Positions 25,714-38,500 of a stretch of 64,000 nt of DNA are shown here, piece after piece. The DNA comes from Triplophysa rosa. Taxonomy: Eukaryota > Chordata > Actinopteri > Cypriniformes > Nemacheilidae. The translations under genes and the position numbers were made by a program. The notes beneath the pieces were generated by a model. The model saw only the letters and a list, made by a program, of their open reading frames with translations. It was not told the origin of the DNA and did no database searches. Within the stretch, counting starts at the first letter, position 1. Every line of letters starts with the position of its first letter. The DNA is taken from contig NC_079912.1 of the NCBI RefSeq assembly GCF_024868665.1, forward strand, positions 17,245,673 to 17,309,672. Direction: 5' to 3'.

Positions 25714-28700
25714 ATGACTATGAAGCTGGTGACTAGGACTTTAAACTTTCTTTGGATCCTTCCTTTAATTCTGAGTAAAGGTAAGAAACAGAAACATCTG
25801 CTATAACATGTCTGAAAAATACAGTTCAAGTCTACAGCACATTATTCCACTGAATGTGAAACATATTTATTAAGTATTTTAAACCTAAATAAGACATATT
25901 TTCACTACGGTTAACTTTTTAAATGAAACTGGAAACTTCACATAATGGGTTTGTTAATGACATGGACTAATCAGGATTAAAGGGACACTTCACCCAAAAA
26001 TGAAAATTCTGTCATAATTTGCTAACCTTCGAGTTGTTCAAATCTGTATACATTTCTTTGTTCTGATAAACACAGAGAAAGATAGTAGGAAAAATTACTA
26101 ATGAAAATTAGAATTTTCATTTTTGGGTGAAGTATCCCTTTAAAGATTTTACAAAAACTGAAAAGATGTCAGAAAAATGTACGTGTTGAAACAGTAAACT
26201 ACAGACTGATTTTAGGCTGTCAGAGAGTTTTTCTCTAGTCTAAAAAATTGCAAAGTTTGACTAATGTTTGCCAACATCACTATCAGCTGACAGTCACACT
26301 GCCCTTTGATACAGCAAGTAAATAATTGCACACTTGAATTTTGCCACAGATTTCACATGATGTTTTTAAACTCCAGGGACATTTTCAAGGAACTTTCAGT
26401 TTAATTTTAACACTTGTAGACAAAGAAAGGAAACTGTGTGACTGGCCTTTAGCCCTGCATGACACACACCATTTAAAAGCTTTTAAACTTGTACTGTAAT
26501 TCAGATTTCTTTCTCTACAGACATTGCTATCACTTGTTTTTACTCTGAGGAGTGTTTGTTACCATGTCAATCAACATACCACAACATCATTCACTGGTAC
26601 AAGGGACAAAAAGCAGTGCATTCATTCTATCAGGGCAAAGACCAACTGTAGTATCAGGATGAAGAATACAAGGGCAGAACATCACTGCTCCCTTCATCTA
26701 AAATCAATGAAGGCAACGTATCACTCTTGTTAAAACACACGCGAATCCAAGATGAAGGGAAATACAAGTGTTACGCTGCAAGCGACACATTAAATGAAGA
26801 GAATTTTGTAGTTGTCTCTGTAGAAGGTGAGAAACAATACACTCTTTACACTTTGAAACAATCATTCATCTTTTACTTTCACTCTTGTAAATGCACTAGT
26901 ATAGACGGTTTCAAAGCAACAACATAAACAAGCGTTACTGAGCATGCGCGCGTTCGTGGACTGCCCTTAACTTCCGGTACACATTCACAAACAATATGCC
27001 TGTACATTATTTCTGATAACAAGCAAAAGAACCCGAGAAGAACCGTTACTTGGCTAAACTTGCCTCTCCAATGTATTGACTTTAGACTGCGATACCAAGC
27101 TAAACCACAAGATGTCAATGTCCCACTCCCATACGGTTTCTTTATATGCATACACAACGCATTCAACAAATTGTTTATTTAATAAATTAACAAACAAAAA
27201 TTCAACAAATCGTTTATTTAAAGCTACAGTTTGGAAAAACCGCCATTAGAGGGCGCACTATCAAAACAACAACAATGCCGTAGCTTGATGACGCTGTGAA
27301 GGAGCGTGGAATGATGGGATCTGTTGTCTTCAACTCCACCGCTGATGGCCATCAATCAGACAGGAAAGAGAAATCATGTTAGCGGATGAGGTAGTTTTAT
27401 AATTGTTGTGAATAATTGTAGTCCATAAATAAGTGAATGCTCGAAACAAGCTTGTGGCTTGCTAGACGGTAGACACTACTTCCGCATTTGTCCACGACAC
27501 TGTTGTCATGCGGTTTCTACATCAGTAAAGGCGGTAACAAAGGGGAACGCGGATATGACGCCATTGACAGGCGACTGCACTGCCCCGTGTCACTGTTTAG
27601 AAAGGCGATTTTCTCACGATTTACAAGTAGTTGGAAACATTTGAGATATTGTAAGTACTCAGCCGAACAAAATATATAACACTAGCCTAGTGGTTTTTGG
27701 ATATTTTACTGCAAAATTGTTACAAACTGTACCTTTAATACAATTATTATACAATAAAATAATAATATTAATTAATATTAAAATAAATAAAATATAAATA
27801 GTTCAATAGCAATTAACTGCAGTACAGGCGCGAGCGTCCGATGAAACGGTCTATTGACAAATAAAATACACAAGATTTATAAGACAACTGAATATCTGAC
27901 ATTCTAACTTTACTACAACAATCTGCTGTGTTTTATCTTATCTTTGTCTATGCAAACATTTTTACAATGAAACTCATCACCAACCACATATTTTGTGTAA
28001 TACATCATATTTTAACTACTTCTATCATTCAAAACTGTTAATAATTGATAAATAATCTATAAAACATTTAATTTTATGACACTTTCTATCACATGACATA
28101 AACTGGCGCGTGACCGTGTTTGTATGTTTCCTTTTGTTTAAGCTCCTGTGAAATCAGTGGATATCACAATAAGAAATGACACAGTCACCTGCAGCACCAC
28201 TGGAGTCTATCCAAAACCAACCGTGTCGTGGTCCTCAGACCCCCCAGCAAAGAACCCATCAAAGAACAATCACACCGAGACAGACGAAAAACTGTTTGTG
28301 GTGACCAGCGAACTTAAGATAGGCAACATCAATGACGTCTACTCATATAACTGCTCAATAAAAAATACAAACAACAAGACCCTTTATACAGCTAGTCTGA
28401 AACAGCAAGGTAAGCCAGGGACTGCAAAATTCATCGGGTGTGGTGTTCGTTCATCCCAGCACATTTAAGTAATACTAGACTGTGAAATATTCTGTTGTTT
28501 CAGACATCTCAGTGGAAGATGAGGTAATACTCCCATGTCCAATCACCGAGAACAACTCCTTCATCTTGACCTTTTCCACCACTGTTCTGAGCTACGACGG
28601 TAAAAACTCTAAACAACAAATCCATGATGAGTGGAAGGACAAAGTGAGCTTTTCACCTGAAGATGGGACAGTCAAACTTCATAATCTGAATAAAGAACAT

Positions 28701-29594
28701 ATGGGAACCTACACTTGTAAGACAACTACAGCCCAATATATGACGCTAACATCCACTAAACAAACACCATCAGGTAAGCAGCCTGTAATTATAATGTTAC
28801 TTGTTGTTTTTAGTACCTGACAGCACACTGCTATATAACAAATGTGAACTATTTGCCATTTCAAAACCTACAGGGAATGAGGATACTTTCAAATGTCCAG
28901 TAACTAAGGATCAAAACTACAATACCACCTTGGTTTTTGACTCTACTGTACTGAACTATGACAGCCAACCCTTTAAAAAACAGATTCTTGACCAATGGAT
29001 GAACAAGATTACATTTCCATCAGAAGACTGTGGAGCTGTCAAACTCTCTTCTCTCAACCAAAAACAGCATTCAGGAACATACACCTGTGAGAGCACTACA
29101 GCCCATCATAGATACATTATACACACCAAAGTAACACTAACAGGTAAAGAATATTATACTGTCTAGAATCTAGACAGCAAAGAAATGCATGTAAAACAGA
29201 TCAAATGTCATTGAACTGTATTTTATTCATTTAATTTTTTTATAGGTGTGAAATCTCATGCAACCTTGGCGATTTTCATCCCTCTCCTTATTTTAGTCCT
29301 TATTTCGGCAATTATTGTGATTTATTGTGTTGTACAAAGAAGGAAGCTTTGCAGTAACAGGCAACAGGTGCGTACACCATTCACAGACCCATGGAAAACT
29401 ACAGTAGTATAGACGCAATATTATTAAACATTTTTTTATACATAATGAACTAATGAGTTGACTTTTAAAGTTTAGACTATCTATTAACTTTGATAATGTC
29501 TTGATGTGGCCTAATACAGCCAGCTGACTCACAAATACCAACTAAAGATTCTAAGGAGAAACAACCTCTGAACAATCAAACGCCAGAAACATAA
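25714..29594 (+). CDS. hhla2: HHLA2-like B7-family Ig receptor, copy B, with in-frame TAG
   Basis: Exons: 25714-25780, 26521-26826, 28143-28409, 28504-28773, 28874-29143, 29246-29367, 29520-29594, totalling 1,377 nt with consistent phases. Exon 1 is a signal peptide (core LNFLWILPLILSK). Exon 2 is an Ig V domain (CLLPC...DEGKYKCYA), but its codon at 26649-26651 is TAG where the flanking frame reads KDQL-stop-YQDEEYKGRTS. Exon 3 is a C-type domain. Exons 4 and 5 are two similar 270-nt V-like exons. Exon 6 is a membrane helix (LAIFIPLLILVLISAIIVIY) and exon 7 a short tail. Everything except the TAG looks functional, so this is a very recent null allele, a sequencing error or an early pseudogene. 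Exon 5 could instead start at the AG before 28814, which is also in frame. Confidence 0.75.
25977..26145. mobile_element. Compact MITE with perfect 'TTCACCCAAAAATGAAAA' termini
   Basis: The left end 'GGACACTTCACCCAAAAATG' is mirrored at the right by 'CATTTTTGGGTGAAGTATCC', and TTAA/TTTAA borders flank it. It is about 170 bases long and lies in intron 1 of hhla2 copy B. It is the cleanest short member of the family in this window. Confidence 0.85.
27217..27737. mobile_element. Non-autonomous DNA element, about 520 bp
   Basis: The left end 'TTTAAAGCTACAGTTTGG' and the right end 'TACAAACTGTACCTTTAA' are imperfect inverted repeats. The interior is GC-richer than the surrounding DNA and has no transposase. 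It lies in the long intron 2 of hhla2 copy B. Confidence 0.55.
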
Positions 29595-29963
29595 GTCTAC
29601 AGAGTTACGGAGTGGACTGAAATACATCATTGACATACTCTGCAGTATGTGAAGAGTCTTGAGGATATCTAGGAATTCCAGCACCAAATAAGAACAACGA
29701 GGACTGGAGACAAATGGGAGGACAACGGTTTCACAGAGGAACCAGTGAGACTTTTCAAGTGGTAGCGTCATGTCCTTGTAGTGTCAAGCCTGTGTGCATG
29801 ATTGTCTGTACTGACTGACCAAGTGTTGGATTCTGTTCAGTTCATTCCTTGATTCACCAGACCATCAAATGCCACAGCAAGTTTACTAACCTCCAAGCAT
29901 TGAGGTCTAAGAATGTTTTTTTTCGTGCAGAAGGACTTTATTTTCTCTTGACATACCTTGGTG

Positions 29964-29969
29964 AATAAA
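29964..29969 (+). terminator. Poly(A) signal candidate, hhla2 copy B
   Basis: AATAAA about 370 bases after the copy B stop codon, followed within 60 bases by TG-rich sequence. Confidence 0.55.
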
Positions 29970-30069
29970 TCAGATTCCCATCATGTTCCTCGTAACTTGT
30001 AGAGCCTGTGAGACTGTAAGCAGGTGACGTAAACCAGTTTGAGAACATTCCACTCAAAAACTCACACCC

Positions 30070-30110
30070 AACTTGTAAGTCACTTTGGATAAAAGCGTCT
30101 GCTAAATGAA
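30070..30110 (+). mobile_element. Solo LINE/SINE 3' tail
   Basis: Contains 'TTTGGATAAAAGCGTCTGCT' followed by AAATGAAT, the same 3' tail as the LINE at 361-411 and the SINEs at 13.4 and 54.2 kb. The rest of the element is missing, as expected for severe 5' truncation. Confidence 0.75.
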
Positions 30111-30213
30111 TATTGCAATCATAATAATTGAGAGTTTATAATCTCTAAGAATGAATTCTCTAATTCTTGGGTTATTCTTGTTTGGCACTGAACCTGCAGC
30201 TTTTGGGTTGGAG

Positions 30214-30368
30214 CCCTGTTGAAAAAAACAGCATATGCTGGGTTAGGTATGTTTTGATGCTGGTTTGACCAGCTTAAACCAGCTATGGACCAGCACATGA
30301 CCATCTTAAACCAGCACAAACCAGCATCAAAACATACAAACCAGCATATGCTGTTTTTTTCAACAGGG
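30214..30368. mobile_element. 'AAACCAGCA' palindromic hairpin element
   Basis: A near-perfect palindrome of about 155 bases begins 'CCCTGTTGAAAAAAACAGCA' and ends with its reverse complement. The arms repeat the short word ACCAGC(A/T) many times. A second copy lies at 55159-55314. It could fold into a long hairpin and is non-coding. Confidence 0.85.
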
Positions 30369-30694
30369 AGGCCTTGACCCAATATGTTGTTTGTATTAAA
30401 AGACTGACTGGTCCCTGTAAAAAGTAAACAAGCAAGTTCTTTCAGCAAACAAAAGGTGCTAATCCATTGCCCAGACAAGATCACAACACCAAAACTTCAT
30501 TCCAACACAACATTGGTTATGACAAGCTCATTATGGAAGATAACATTTATGATTTGTTCATATCTGATGCACAAATGTGATCTGTTTTGATTCGACTTTG
30601 TACACAAACTGAAGTTGTTCTGTTTTTGCACTATGTGACTCAATATGAGTATATACTCAATGTGTTTTTAACGTGTTATTATTCTGTTCAATCT

Positions 30695-30724
30695 GTTTTG
30701 TTTTGTTTTGTTTTGTTTTGTTTT
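30695..30724. repeat. (TTTTG)n microsatellite
   Basis: A run of about six TTTTG units. Confidence 0.9.
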
Positions 30725-31028
30725 ACAATCAAGGATCAATGTCTAGCAGGGATCATTTTAGTGCTGCTACATTCACATTCCATATATTATAGTGCTAGAG
30801 AACACAAAATGAAACAATGAAATGATTATTCATAGTGTCATAAAAGACACAATACCTTTAACCTGACATAAAAATACCTAAACAAAAAATCGCAAGACAG
30901 CGCTTTAAGGTGTGTATGATGTATCGTGACAAATATTTTAAACAAGTGCAGCTGGTGTATCGTGTTTTAGCTTGAACGAAAAAGGCAAAAATGTCACCTG
31001 ATCTGTTTTGCGAAGCTCTAAGCTTTAA

Positions 31029-31269
31029 GGCCCGGTTTCACAGACAAGGCTTAAGGCTAGTCCCAGACTAAAATGAATGTGTGACCTGTCTTAACTGAAT
31101 ATAACCTGCCCAGAAATATCTTCAAATATATCAGTGCCATCGTTTTGTCTCGATATGCACACCAGTAGTGTATTCTTCTAAGGCACTTTTATAAAAGCGA
31201 CATAAATATCTTAATTCAACTAAGGCATAGTCCTGGCTTAAGCTAAACCGTGTGTGTGAAACCGGGCCT
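31029..31269. mobile_element. Inverted-repeat element, 'GGCCCGGTTTCACAGAC' family
   Basis: The left end 'GGCCCGGTTTCACAGACAAG' with 'TAGTCCCAGACTAAAAT' is mirrored by 'TAGTCCTGGCTTAAGCTAAA' and 'GTGTGAAACCGGGCCT'. A related copy lies at 63433-63652 and solo ends occur near 31893 and 55455. Non-coding, about 240 bp. Confidence 0.75.
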
Positions 31270-31569
31270 AAGTGTTAGATTTCTGAGATGAAAAACTTTC
31301 ATCATTTACTAAACTATCACACGGAAGTGTGTTCTGTTTAGTAGTTACTAGGAAAATTGTTTAAAAGAATGTGTTAAAAACTGTAGTGAGGAACCGTCTT
31401 CTTAAAAACGTTCTTAGGAACTCGTGTTGAAAATTAACTTACACATTAGAAAATCAGAATCGCTGCTTTGACGTGGTCTGTACACTTGTTGGGTATTGGG
31501 TTCCCTTTTCAGTGCCTGACTAAAAATCCTACAAAATCACTTCTGACGGACTTCAAATTATGTGTATAG

Positions 31570-31741
31570 CCAAGTGGTTCCCAAATCCAGTACTCGGGAC
31601 ACCCCTTCCAGAATGTTGGAGATGTCTCCCTAATTAACACACAAACTAGCTGATGAGCAGAGTCAGGCGTTTTATATAAGGAGAGATCTTAAACACTCTC
31701 TCTGGTGGGCGGTCCCGAGGACAGGATTTGGGAACCACTGC
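31570..31741. mobile_element. hAT-like MITE
   Basis: The termini 'AGTGGTTCCCAAATCC' and 'GGATTTGGGAACCACTG' are inverted repeats of the CAGTGGTTC type typical of non-autonomous hAT elements. About 170 bp, non-coding. Confidence 0.75.
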
Positions 31742-32146
31742 TCTAGCCTTTTTGTACTGATTGGATTTTTTTACATTTTCTTTTAACATTTGTCAACACA
31801 TTCTCATGAGTAATACAGCTTTTAATAACATGTGGCTAAAAACCTGAACTGATAAAACTATTGAGAAAACAGCCAGCCTTGTTTACATTCAGGGGCCCGG
31901 TTTCACAGACTACGCCTTAGTTAAATTAGGATATTGTGTTGAACACACAAGAAGACATTTTGAAGAATGTAGGACAGAAAACAGTTCTGGGGCACTTTTG
32001 ACTAACATTGTATTTTTTCCTACTATGGTAGTCAATGGGGGAACTTACGAACTTGTGCCAGGATCACTGCTTTGACTTGATGGGGGTATTGGGTAACTAT
32101 TAAATATGACTGGAAAACATAAATTATGATTTAAAAGCTATTTTAA

Positions 32147-32249
32147 AGAGTTAAAGCCATTGGCGACCTCTGGTGCCAGATGAAATAATAATTAACATTT
32201 CATAGAACATCTACAAGGAATCTGCTTAAAATACATTTCAGATAATTCA
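32147..32249. repeat. Dispersed repeat, copy 1
   Basis: The segment from 'CCATTGGCGACCTCTGGTGC' to 'ATACATTTCAGATAATTCA' recurs at 45125-45239 with moderate divergence, in the same orientation. The family is not recognised. Confidence 0.7.
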
Positions 32250-34249
32250 AGGGCGCCCTCTGGTGGTCTTAACATTGATCGTCATTGAACTGTATTTCAT
32301 ATTTTTACCTAATTACCGGTGTGAGAGCTCATGCGGTTTTGCGATTGCAATCTTTTGCCACTCACAGTGCATTTTAGTCAAATGCGACTCACCGTGCATT
32401 TTAGTCTACACTTGTCTTTTATGTGTTTTTTGGTATCGAACCCACAATCTCTGCGTTGCTAGTCCAGTTCAGGAACACTGTAGTTTTTTTGTACACGTGT
32501 ATGTAAAACAATCATTTTAGATGTAGGTTTTGTTCAGCTGTGTTTTATGAGGTAAATCCGGGACGAGCCATGAATCACATACCGTAGGACTGATGAGCCA
32601 AATACCAGAGCCAGAACCAATCAGAGATCGCGTACAGTGAGACGGACAGCTCTACGTTCGCTTGACCTCGTGCTCTCATTTGTTTTGCTAGCACTTGGCA
32701 ACGCAGTGGGCATGGGAATCCCGCTGTTATTTCTAAGTAGCCATGAAAATCCATGATCCTGCCGCTCGCTGACACCACACGTTTTGATAATAACAGAAAC
32801 AGGTGTGTATGTTATTTTTCTAGAATCAAAACCAAGGATGTTTAGTGTATTTTTTGCTTACCAGCTGGCTGACCCGTTGAAAAGCGTCCTGTTGCCATGG
32901 CAATTGTAAAGGGAAAGTCGTGCGCTGACGAAATCAGATATACGCCAAATGCGATTAACCTTGTTTGCAAAGCTTGAGCTTTTATTATCTATGAATGATT
33001 TTTAACATTAAAAAATTTCCGTAAGGACAGTTTGATGTTTTTAGGAGGCTTAATGTTTGTACAGTTACAGTGAGACTAAAGTTACTTAAATGTGGGTAGA
33101 AAAAACGGTAGTTTATGGTTAGTTGGACTCGAAAACCCATTGCATACAAATGTATTTTAATGGTATTATTTACCATTTTATATTGTGTATGATTATAATC
33201 ATTTCAATTTCTGCTTTTTGTGAATGTTTTTTATTAAGTCGTATATCAATTACAAGTCGAATTTTACAAATTCGTGTTCAGTAGTACAGCTGTTTTAGAA
33301 AATTTATTTTATAATAGGCCTAATTGTGTTGTGCTATTATTAATGAATAATTAAATGTGACGTTTGTTAAAAACAACTTGATAATAAAATCTGAATATAC
33401 ATCTTTTGATTCTCAATAGCATCATTTGAACATGTGCATTATGTTTTACAAAACCTGTTAATATATATTTGCTTCGTTGTTCCAGCAACCAAACCTCTTT
33501 TCTCATCACTTTTGACAAGTAATAGGGGATTATCTTACTCCTCTGATTCTTACTCGCCTCCTGGCCTTTAGTTTTGTGTTTGTGTATCAGGTTAAGCTCT
33601 CCTGTGTTTCTAATAGGTCACTTGATCTTAAGGTTTCAGTGTGTCAGTATGTCAGTATGTAAGCATATCCAAGCTCAGCCTCAGCACAGAAGAGGTAAAT
33701 TTGTTTCTTTTTGTCAGGGATTATGTGCCAGTCCCCAGACAGACAGCTCACAGTAGGGAGGATAATAGCCGTCTGCTGGACAGCCAAACCTAAGTGGTGT
33801 GGACAGGAGAATTTTCCAACTTAGAAGGTAACCGTAGTTTTGTATTTGTTAATATTAGTAAATGCATTAACTAACATGAACTAACAGTGAGCAATATAGT
33901 TTGTATACAGCTTGTATTAATCTTTGTTAATGTTAGTTAATGTCAATACAATTATCACGTTAGTTCATGATACATTATGTAGTGTTAACAGTTAAAATAT
34001 TTGTTTTTAAAATGTATCAGTAAATGTTCAAATTAACATTGTTACGAACTTCTGATGATCTAGGGGGTTACAACGTAACATCTAGTTATTAATATTGCTG
34101 AAGTAGTGGAAGAAGCAGAAAAGTTTAATTAATTAATTAATTAAAAGTTTAAAAAAAATATTTTCCGAAAAGCAGTATTATTAAACTGTGTGTGTGAGCA
34201 ATATACAATGCATTATTTGCAAAGCAACAATAAAGAAAAATAGAATAAA

Positions 34250-34955
34250 TTAAAGCAACACTTTGTAGTTTTTCCACTTTAAAATAATGTCTCTAAAATT
34301 ATTTCAGTGGTAGAACAACTCTTAAACAGACAAATTTTACAGTCGCTGCTACCTGAGCAGCCTCATAGCCGCTACTCTTTTTCATTATTTGTTTGTTCTT
34401 TATTCCTTTAGTTTTCTCTTTTTGAGAAGATCTTCAAAGTGTAGTGTACAACATGATAACTCCACATCTGTTCTGTGCTCAAAATTTAAAGAGACAGTGA
34501 ACCTTAAATTGAAATCGCCATTAAAAAAATTTTATGTTATACAGTATAACATTTTATCTATGCCTTAATTATGTTGTAGTTGGAATGGACTAAATAACAA
34601 ATTATTTTTATAAGATAAAAAATTATATCAAAATGTTTTCATTCCATTATTATTATTATATCACAGTATTGCGCTACCTTTCAATGGTGTCCCAAATTTG
34701 GTTTGTTGGGTGGTGGTCACCCTAGTCGGTACACACAGGCCCGCCCATCCCCTGCCTGCGGAAGAGTGCCAGATGGTTTCCAAACAACGTATCTGCATTT
34801 GCCGGTTCCATCAGATTAGTAAACAAATTCACAAGTATTGTGCTGCCCACGGGGAAGCTTATACAGTGACATTATTTACAACACTGGTAACAGACAATTG
34901 CGCTTATCAACCACATGGGAGAACCGTGAGCATAAGTTCTATAGTGTTGCTTTAA
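34250..34955. mobile_element. Non-autonomous DNA element, about 700 bp
   Basis: The left end 'TTAAAGCAACACTTTGTAG' is mirrored at the right by 'CTATAGTGTTGCTTTAAAG', giving short inverted termini. The interior shows no transposase. Confidence 0.55.
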
Positions 34956-35551
34956 AGGGGAAAAAAGAAATAGAGTGGCGCCAAATCAAAGAAAAAAATA
35001 AAACAAAATAATCCATGAACTAAATTCCAGAGAGAACCCTCTAATCCAGGGCTAGTCAATTGGCGGCCCGCGTATGGATATTACAAAATCAAGTGTTGAA
35101 TTCACAAATTCACAACAAAGGGTACAAACGCTAAACACAGGTTACAACTCAAAACAAATGCTGTAAAATTCATTGTTAGTTCATATTAGCTAAAGCATTA
35201 ACTATGTTAACAAATACAACCTTATTGTAAAGTGTTACCATGTCAATTCTGTGACGTGATGATGAGTACGCTGTCTGTCAAAATAATTCTCCTTGGTCTG
35301 TTCAGAATGTAATGTTGTTGACAAGTAGCATACTCATCGGTGGAAGGTAATGAGGACAGAAACATGATGCCAATCTTTAACGTTTTGCCCTTTACCAGTG
35401 GAACCACCGATATGGCCGATTGAGTTTCACAAAGGGCATGTGACATGACACAATATTAGATCGTTCTGCTCATGAGTCCTTGAACAAAGCCATATAACTA
35501 AATCTAGAAGCCTCTTAAATCGCTGTCTTCATAAAACATTTATGTCCCAGA

Positions 35552-38500
35552 ATGGAGACACCAACAGAGAACCCAGCGAGGTGCCTGGCAAGTGAAGCGT
35601 ACAGGTGTGAGCCTGAGGCAGGTGCGGAGGGTGAGGGCTGGGGAAGTGACTCTAATGCACAGCCCTGCAACACACCAATCCCTTTATGTGCAGTAAACAA
35701 GAAGAAAAAGAAAAGAAAGAAGTAAGCCATGTCTATGTGATGCTGTTGACTGTATTTGTGTACATGGTTGGGTAAAGGGTCTTAAAGGGACAGTTGACCC
35801 AAAATGAAAATTATTTCATCAATTACTTACTCTCATGTCATTCCATACTTGTATGATATTCTTTCTTCTGCAGAACACAAAAAAAGATGTTTTGAAGAAT
35901 GTTTGTAACCAAACAACACTGGCCCCCATTTGCTTCCATTGTATAGACACAAAACCACTGAGACACTTCTCAAAATATCTTCTTTTGTGTTCCACAGAAG
36001 AAAAAGTCACATTCAGGTTTTGAACAACATGAGGGTGAATAAGTGCTGACAGGATATTTATTTTCAGGTGAATTATCCCTTTAAAAGAGTAGTTCACTTT
36101 CAAAATAAATTTTCATGATCAATTTACTCACCCCCATGTCATCCAAGATGTTTATGTTTTTTTTTCTTTAGTCGAAAAGAAATTAAGATTTTTGATGAAA
36201 ACATTCCAGGGTTTTTCTCCATATAGTGGACTTCAATGGACTCCAAACGGTTGAAGGTCAAAATTACAGTTTCAGTGCAGCTTCAAAGGGCTTTAAACGA
36301 TACCAGACGATGAATAAGGGTCTTATCTAGAGAAATGATCGTTCATTTTCTAAAAAAAATAAAAATGAATATGCTTTATAAACACAAATGCTCGCCTTGC
36401 TCTGTTCTGCGATGCACGTTCATGACTTCACGTAATAAGTAATTACGTTGAAAACTTGCACGTTCAACTTGTAAACACTGACTCGGTACTTCCGCCTACG
36501 TCAAGTGTGACCTTTTCAACGTAATTACGTATTTTGTGAAGTCATGAACGCGCATCGCAGAACAGAGCAAGACGAGAGCATTTCTGTTTATAAAGCATAT
36601 CGTCGCTGTCGGGCAGAATCCTCGTATATCCAAAACCATTATTTTTCAGGAAATTAAAAAAACTGCATATTTTTTGAGTTATTAAACATTGTATCGTTAA
36701 AGTTGGTATTATACCTTATATTGCTATCATATACTGTTGTGTACCAACATTAACACAACATTTCCCCAAAACCATGTTTAATCGGAGATACAAGGTTTAT
36801 GACTTGGGAGCAGGGAGATACGAGATTACGCTGTCATTGATAAGAATAGTACGGACACAGACGTCGCTGCTGCCAGCAGTGTTCATCAAAGTCTGCGGTC
36901 GCGTTGAGCCTTTTGACAAGAGACGAGGCTTTAAGAGCTAATGAAAGCTAAGGATTGTGGTTACATACATCTTCCTAAACTCTATTTTAAACGTTAGAGC
37001 TATGAGTGATGCAATACCAAAATAAAACGTTAAACAGGCTGTCTAATATAGGCGGAAATTAATCTGCACGCAAATAAAGTCGGCAGTCGCGTTGAGCCTC
37101 TTGACAAGAGAAAAGGCTTCAATCGTTAACCAAAGCTAACGACTGTGGTTACATACATCTTCCTAAAGTCTATTTTAAAGGTTTAAGAACTATAAGTGAT
37201 GTAATACAAAAAACGATGAGCTGACTAGGCTGTCTAATAGGCGGAAATTAGCCGAATCTGATCGCAAATTTACCTTCGTGGCTCACGGGCTTCCTTCTGC
37301 ACCGAAGCATTACAGCTATCGATTTTTAACAAAACAGGCCTACTCAAATGTATCTAACCTAACTATTTTCACTCGTTATTGTATAAAAAACTTTCAATCA
37401 GGAGACGTAATGCCGAGAAGCTCCCGAGGAGTAAAGAAGAGGTGGAGTTACGAGACTTCTCAGACAGTTGAAGTGTCCAATGGAGTTAAGAGATTTGCTC
37501 TCAAGCTATTTTCAACACTTTAGATTGGTTAATAATTTGTAAAAATAACAGACCCACATGAGGACTGACCAATAGCATCGATTTGTGAAAAAATATGAAA
37601 TTGACCAAATTTGGACATAGGAGGTTTCCGCCCGACAGCGACGATATACTTTATCATTTAAAGCCCTTTGAAGCTGCACTGAAACTGTAATTTTGACCTT
37701 CAACCGTTTAGGAGTCCATTGAAGTCCACTATATGGAGAAAAATCCTGGAATGTTTTCATCAAAAACCTTAATTTCTTTTCGACTAAAGAAAAAAAACAT
37801 AAAAATCTTGGATGACATGGGGGTGAGTAAATTATCATGAACATTTATTTTGAAAGTGAACTACTCCTTTAATAGGATTATCATTTCTTTCAGATGTCTA
37901 GAAGATAACAAGGGACTTTTTATTTTCTGAATGATGCACAGGTCTGTCTCTTGGTTCTCTTTTTTCTTTCAGATGACTGTGGATAAATCTGACCAACTGC
38001 AAATATGAAAGTGGTGAGTTTGATCTCTTCTGTATTTTTCACATTTGTCTCAAGATTACTAAAGATATTAATAAAATAGCCTACTCAACTCAAACATCAT
38101 TGTCTATAATTTAAAGTGGTACTTCAGCCATGAATCAAAATTTCCCCATGTTTTACTCACCCTCAAGGCATCTTAAGTGAATATGACTTTCTTCTTGAAG
38201 AATAATGCAGTTCATGGCTGAAGTACCGCTTTAACAGCACACTCAACACTCCTTTCCTTTTTTTGAAGTGCGCCGAGCTGCTCGCAAATATGGGCTGCGA
38301 GAAGCTGTGGAGGGAGAAGACTGGACCTTGTTTTGGACCGACTGCTCAGTATCACTAGACAGGGTCATGGATATGAAGCGTTACCAGGTGATTTACTGTC
38401 AAGTATCATAAGTCTCCCATTTAGCGTTCTTGCCTATTTTAAAATGTTTAAAAGATGCTCACATTGCTCTCACACAGAAAATCAATCATTTTCCTGGCAT

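Larger units (their letters stand above)
29595..35551. other. Gene-free, repeat-rich intergenic region
   Basis: No credible coding exon lies between hhla2 copy B and the first ttll13 coding exon. The region holds the hhla2-B poly(A) signal, an 'AAACCAGCA' hairpin (30214-30368), a (TTTTG)n tract (30695-30724), an inverted-repeat element (31029-31269), an hAT-like MITE (31570-31741), a dispersed repeat shared with 45 kb (32147-32249) and a roughly 700-bp DNA element (34250-34955). The ttll13 promoter is expected near its right end. Confidence 0.6.

Noticed and set aside
28814..28873. Extension of hhla2-B exon 5 using the upstream acceptor at 28812-28813
   Set aside because: It is in frame and cannot be excluded, but the 28874 start gives a 270-nt exon identical in length to the sister exon, so it was not chosen as the main model.
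38005..38013. ATGAAAGTG before a GTGAGT as an alternative ttll13 start
   Set aside because: It is in a different frame from the conserved TTLL sequence and would leave phase 0, whereas the next exon needs phase 1.
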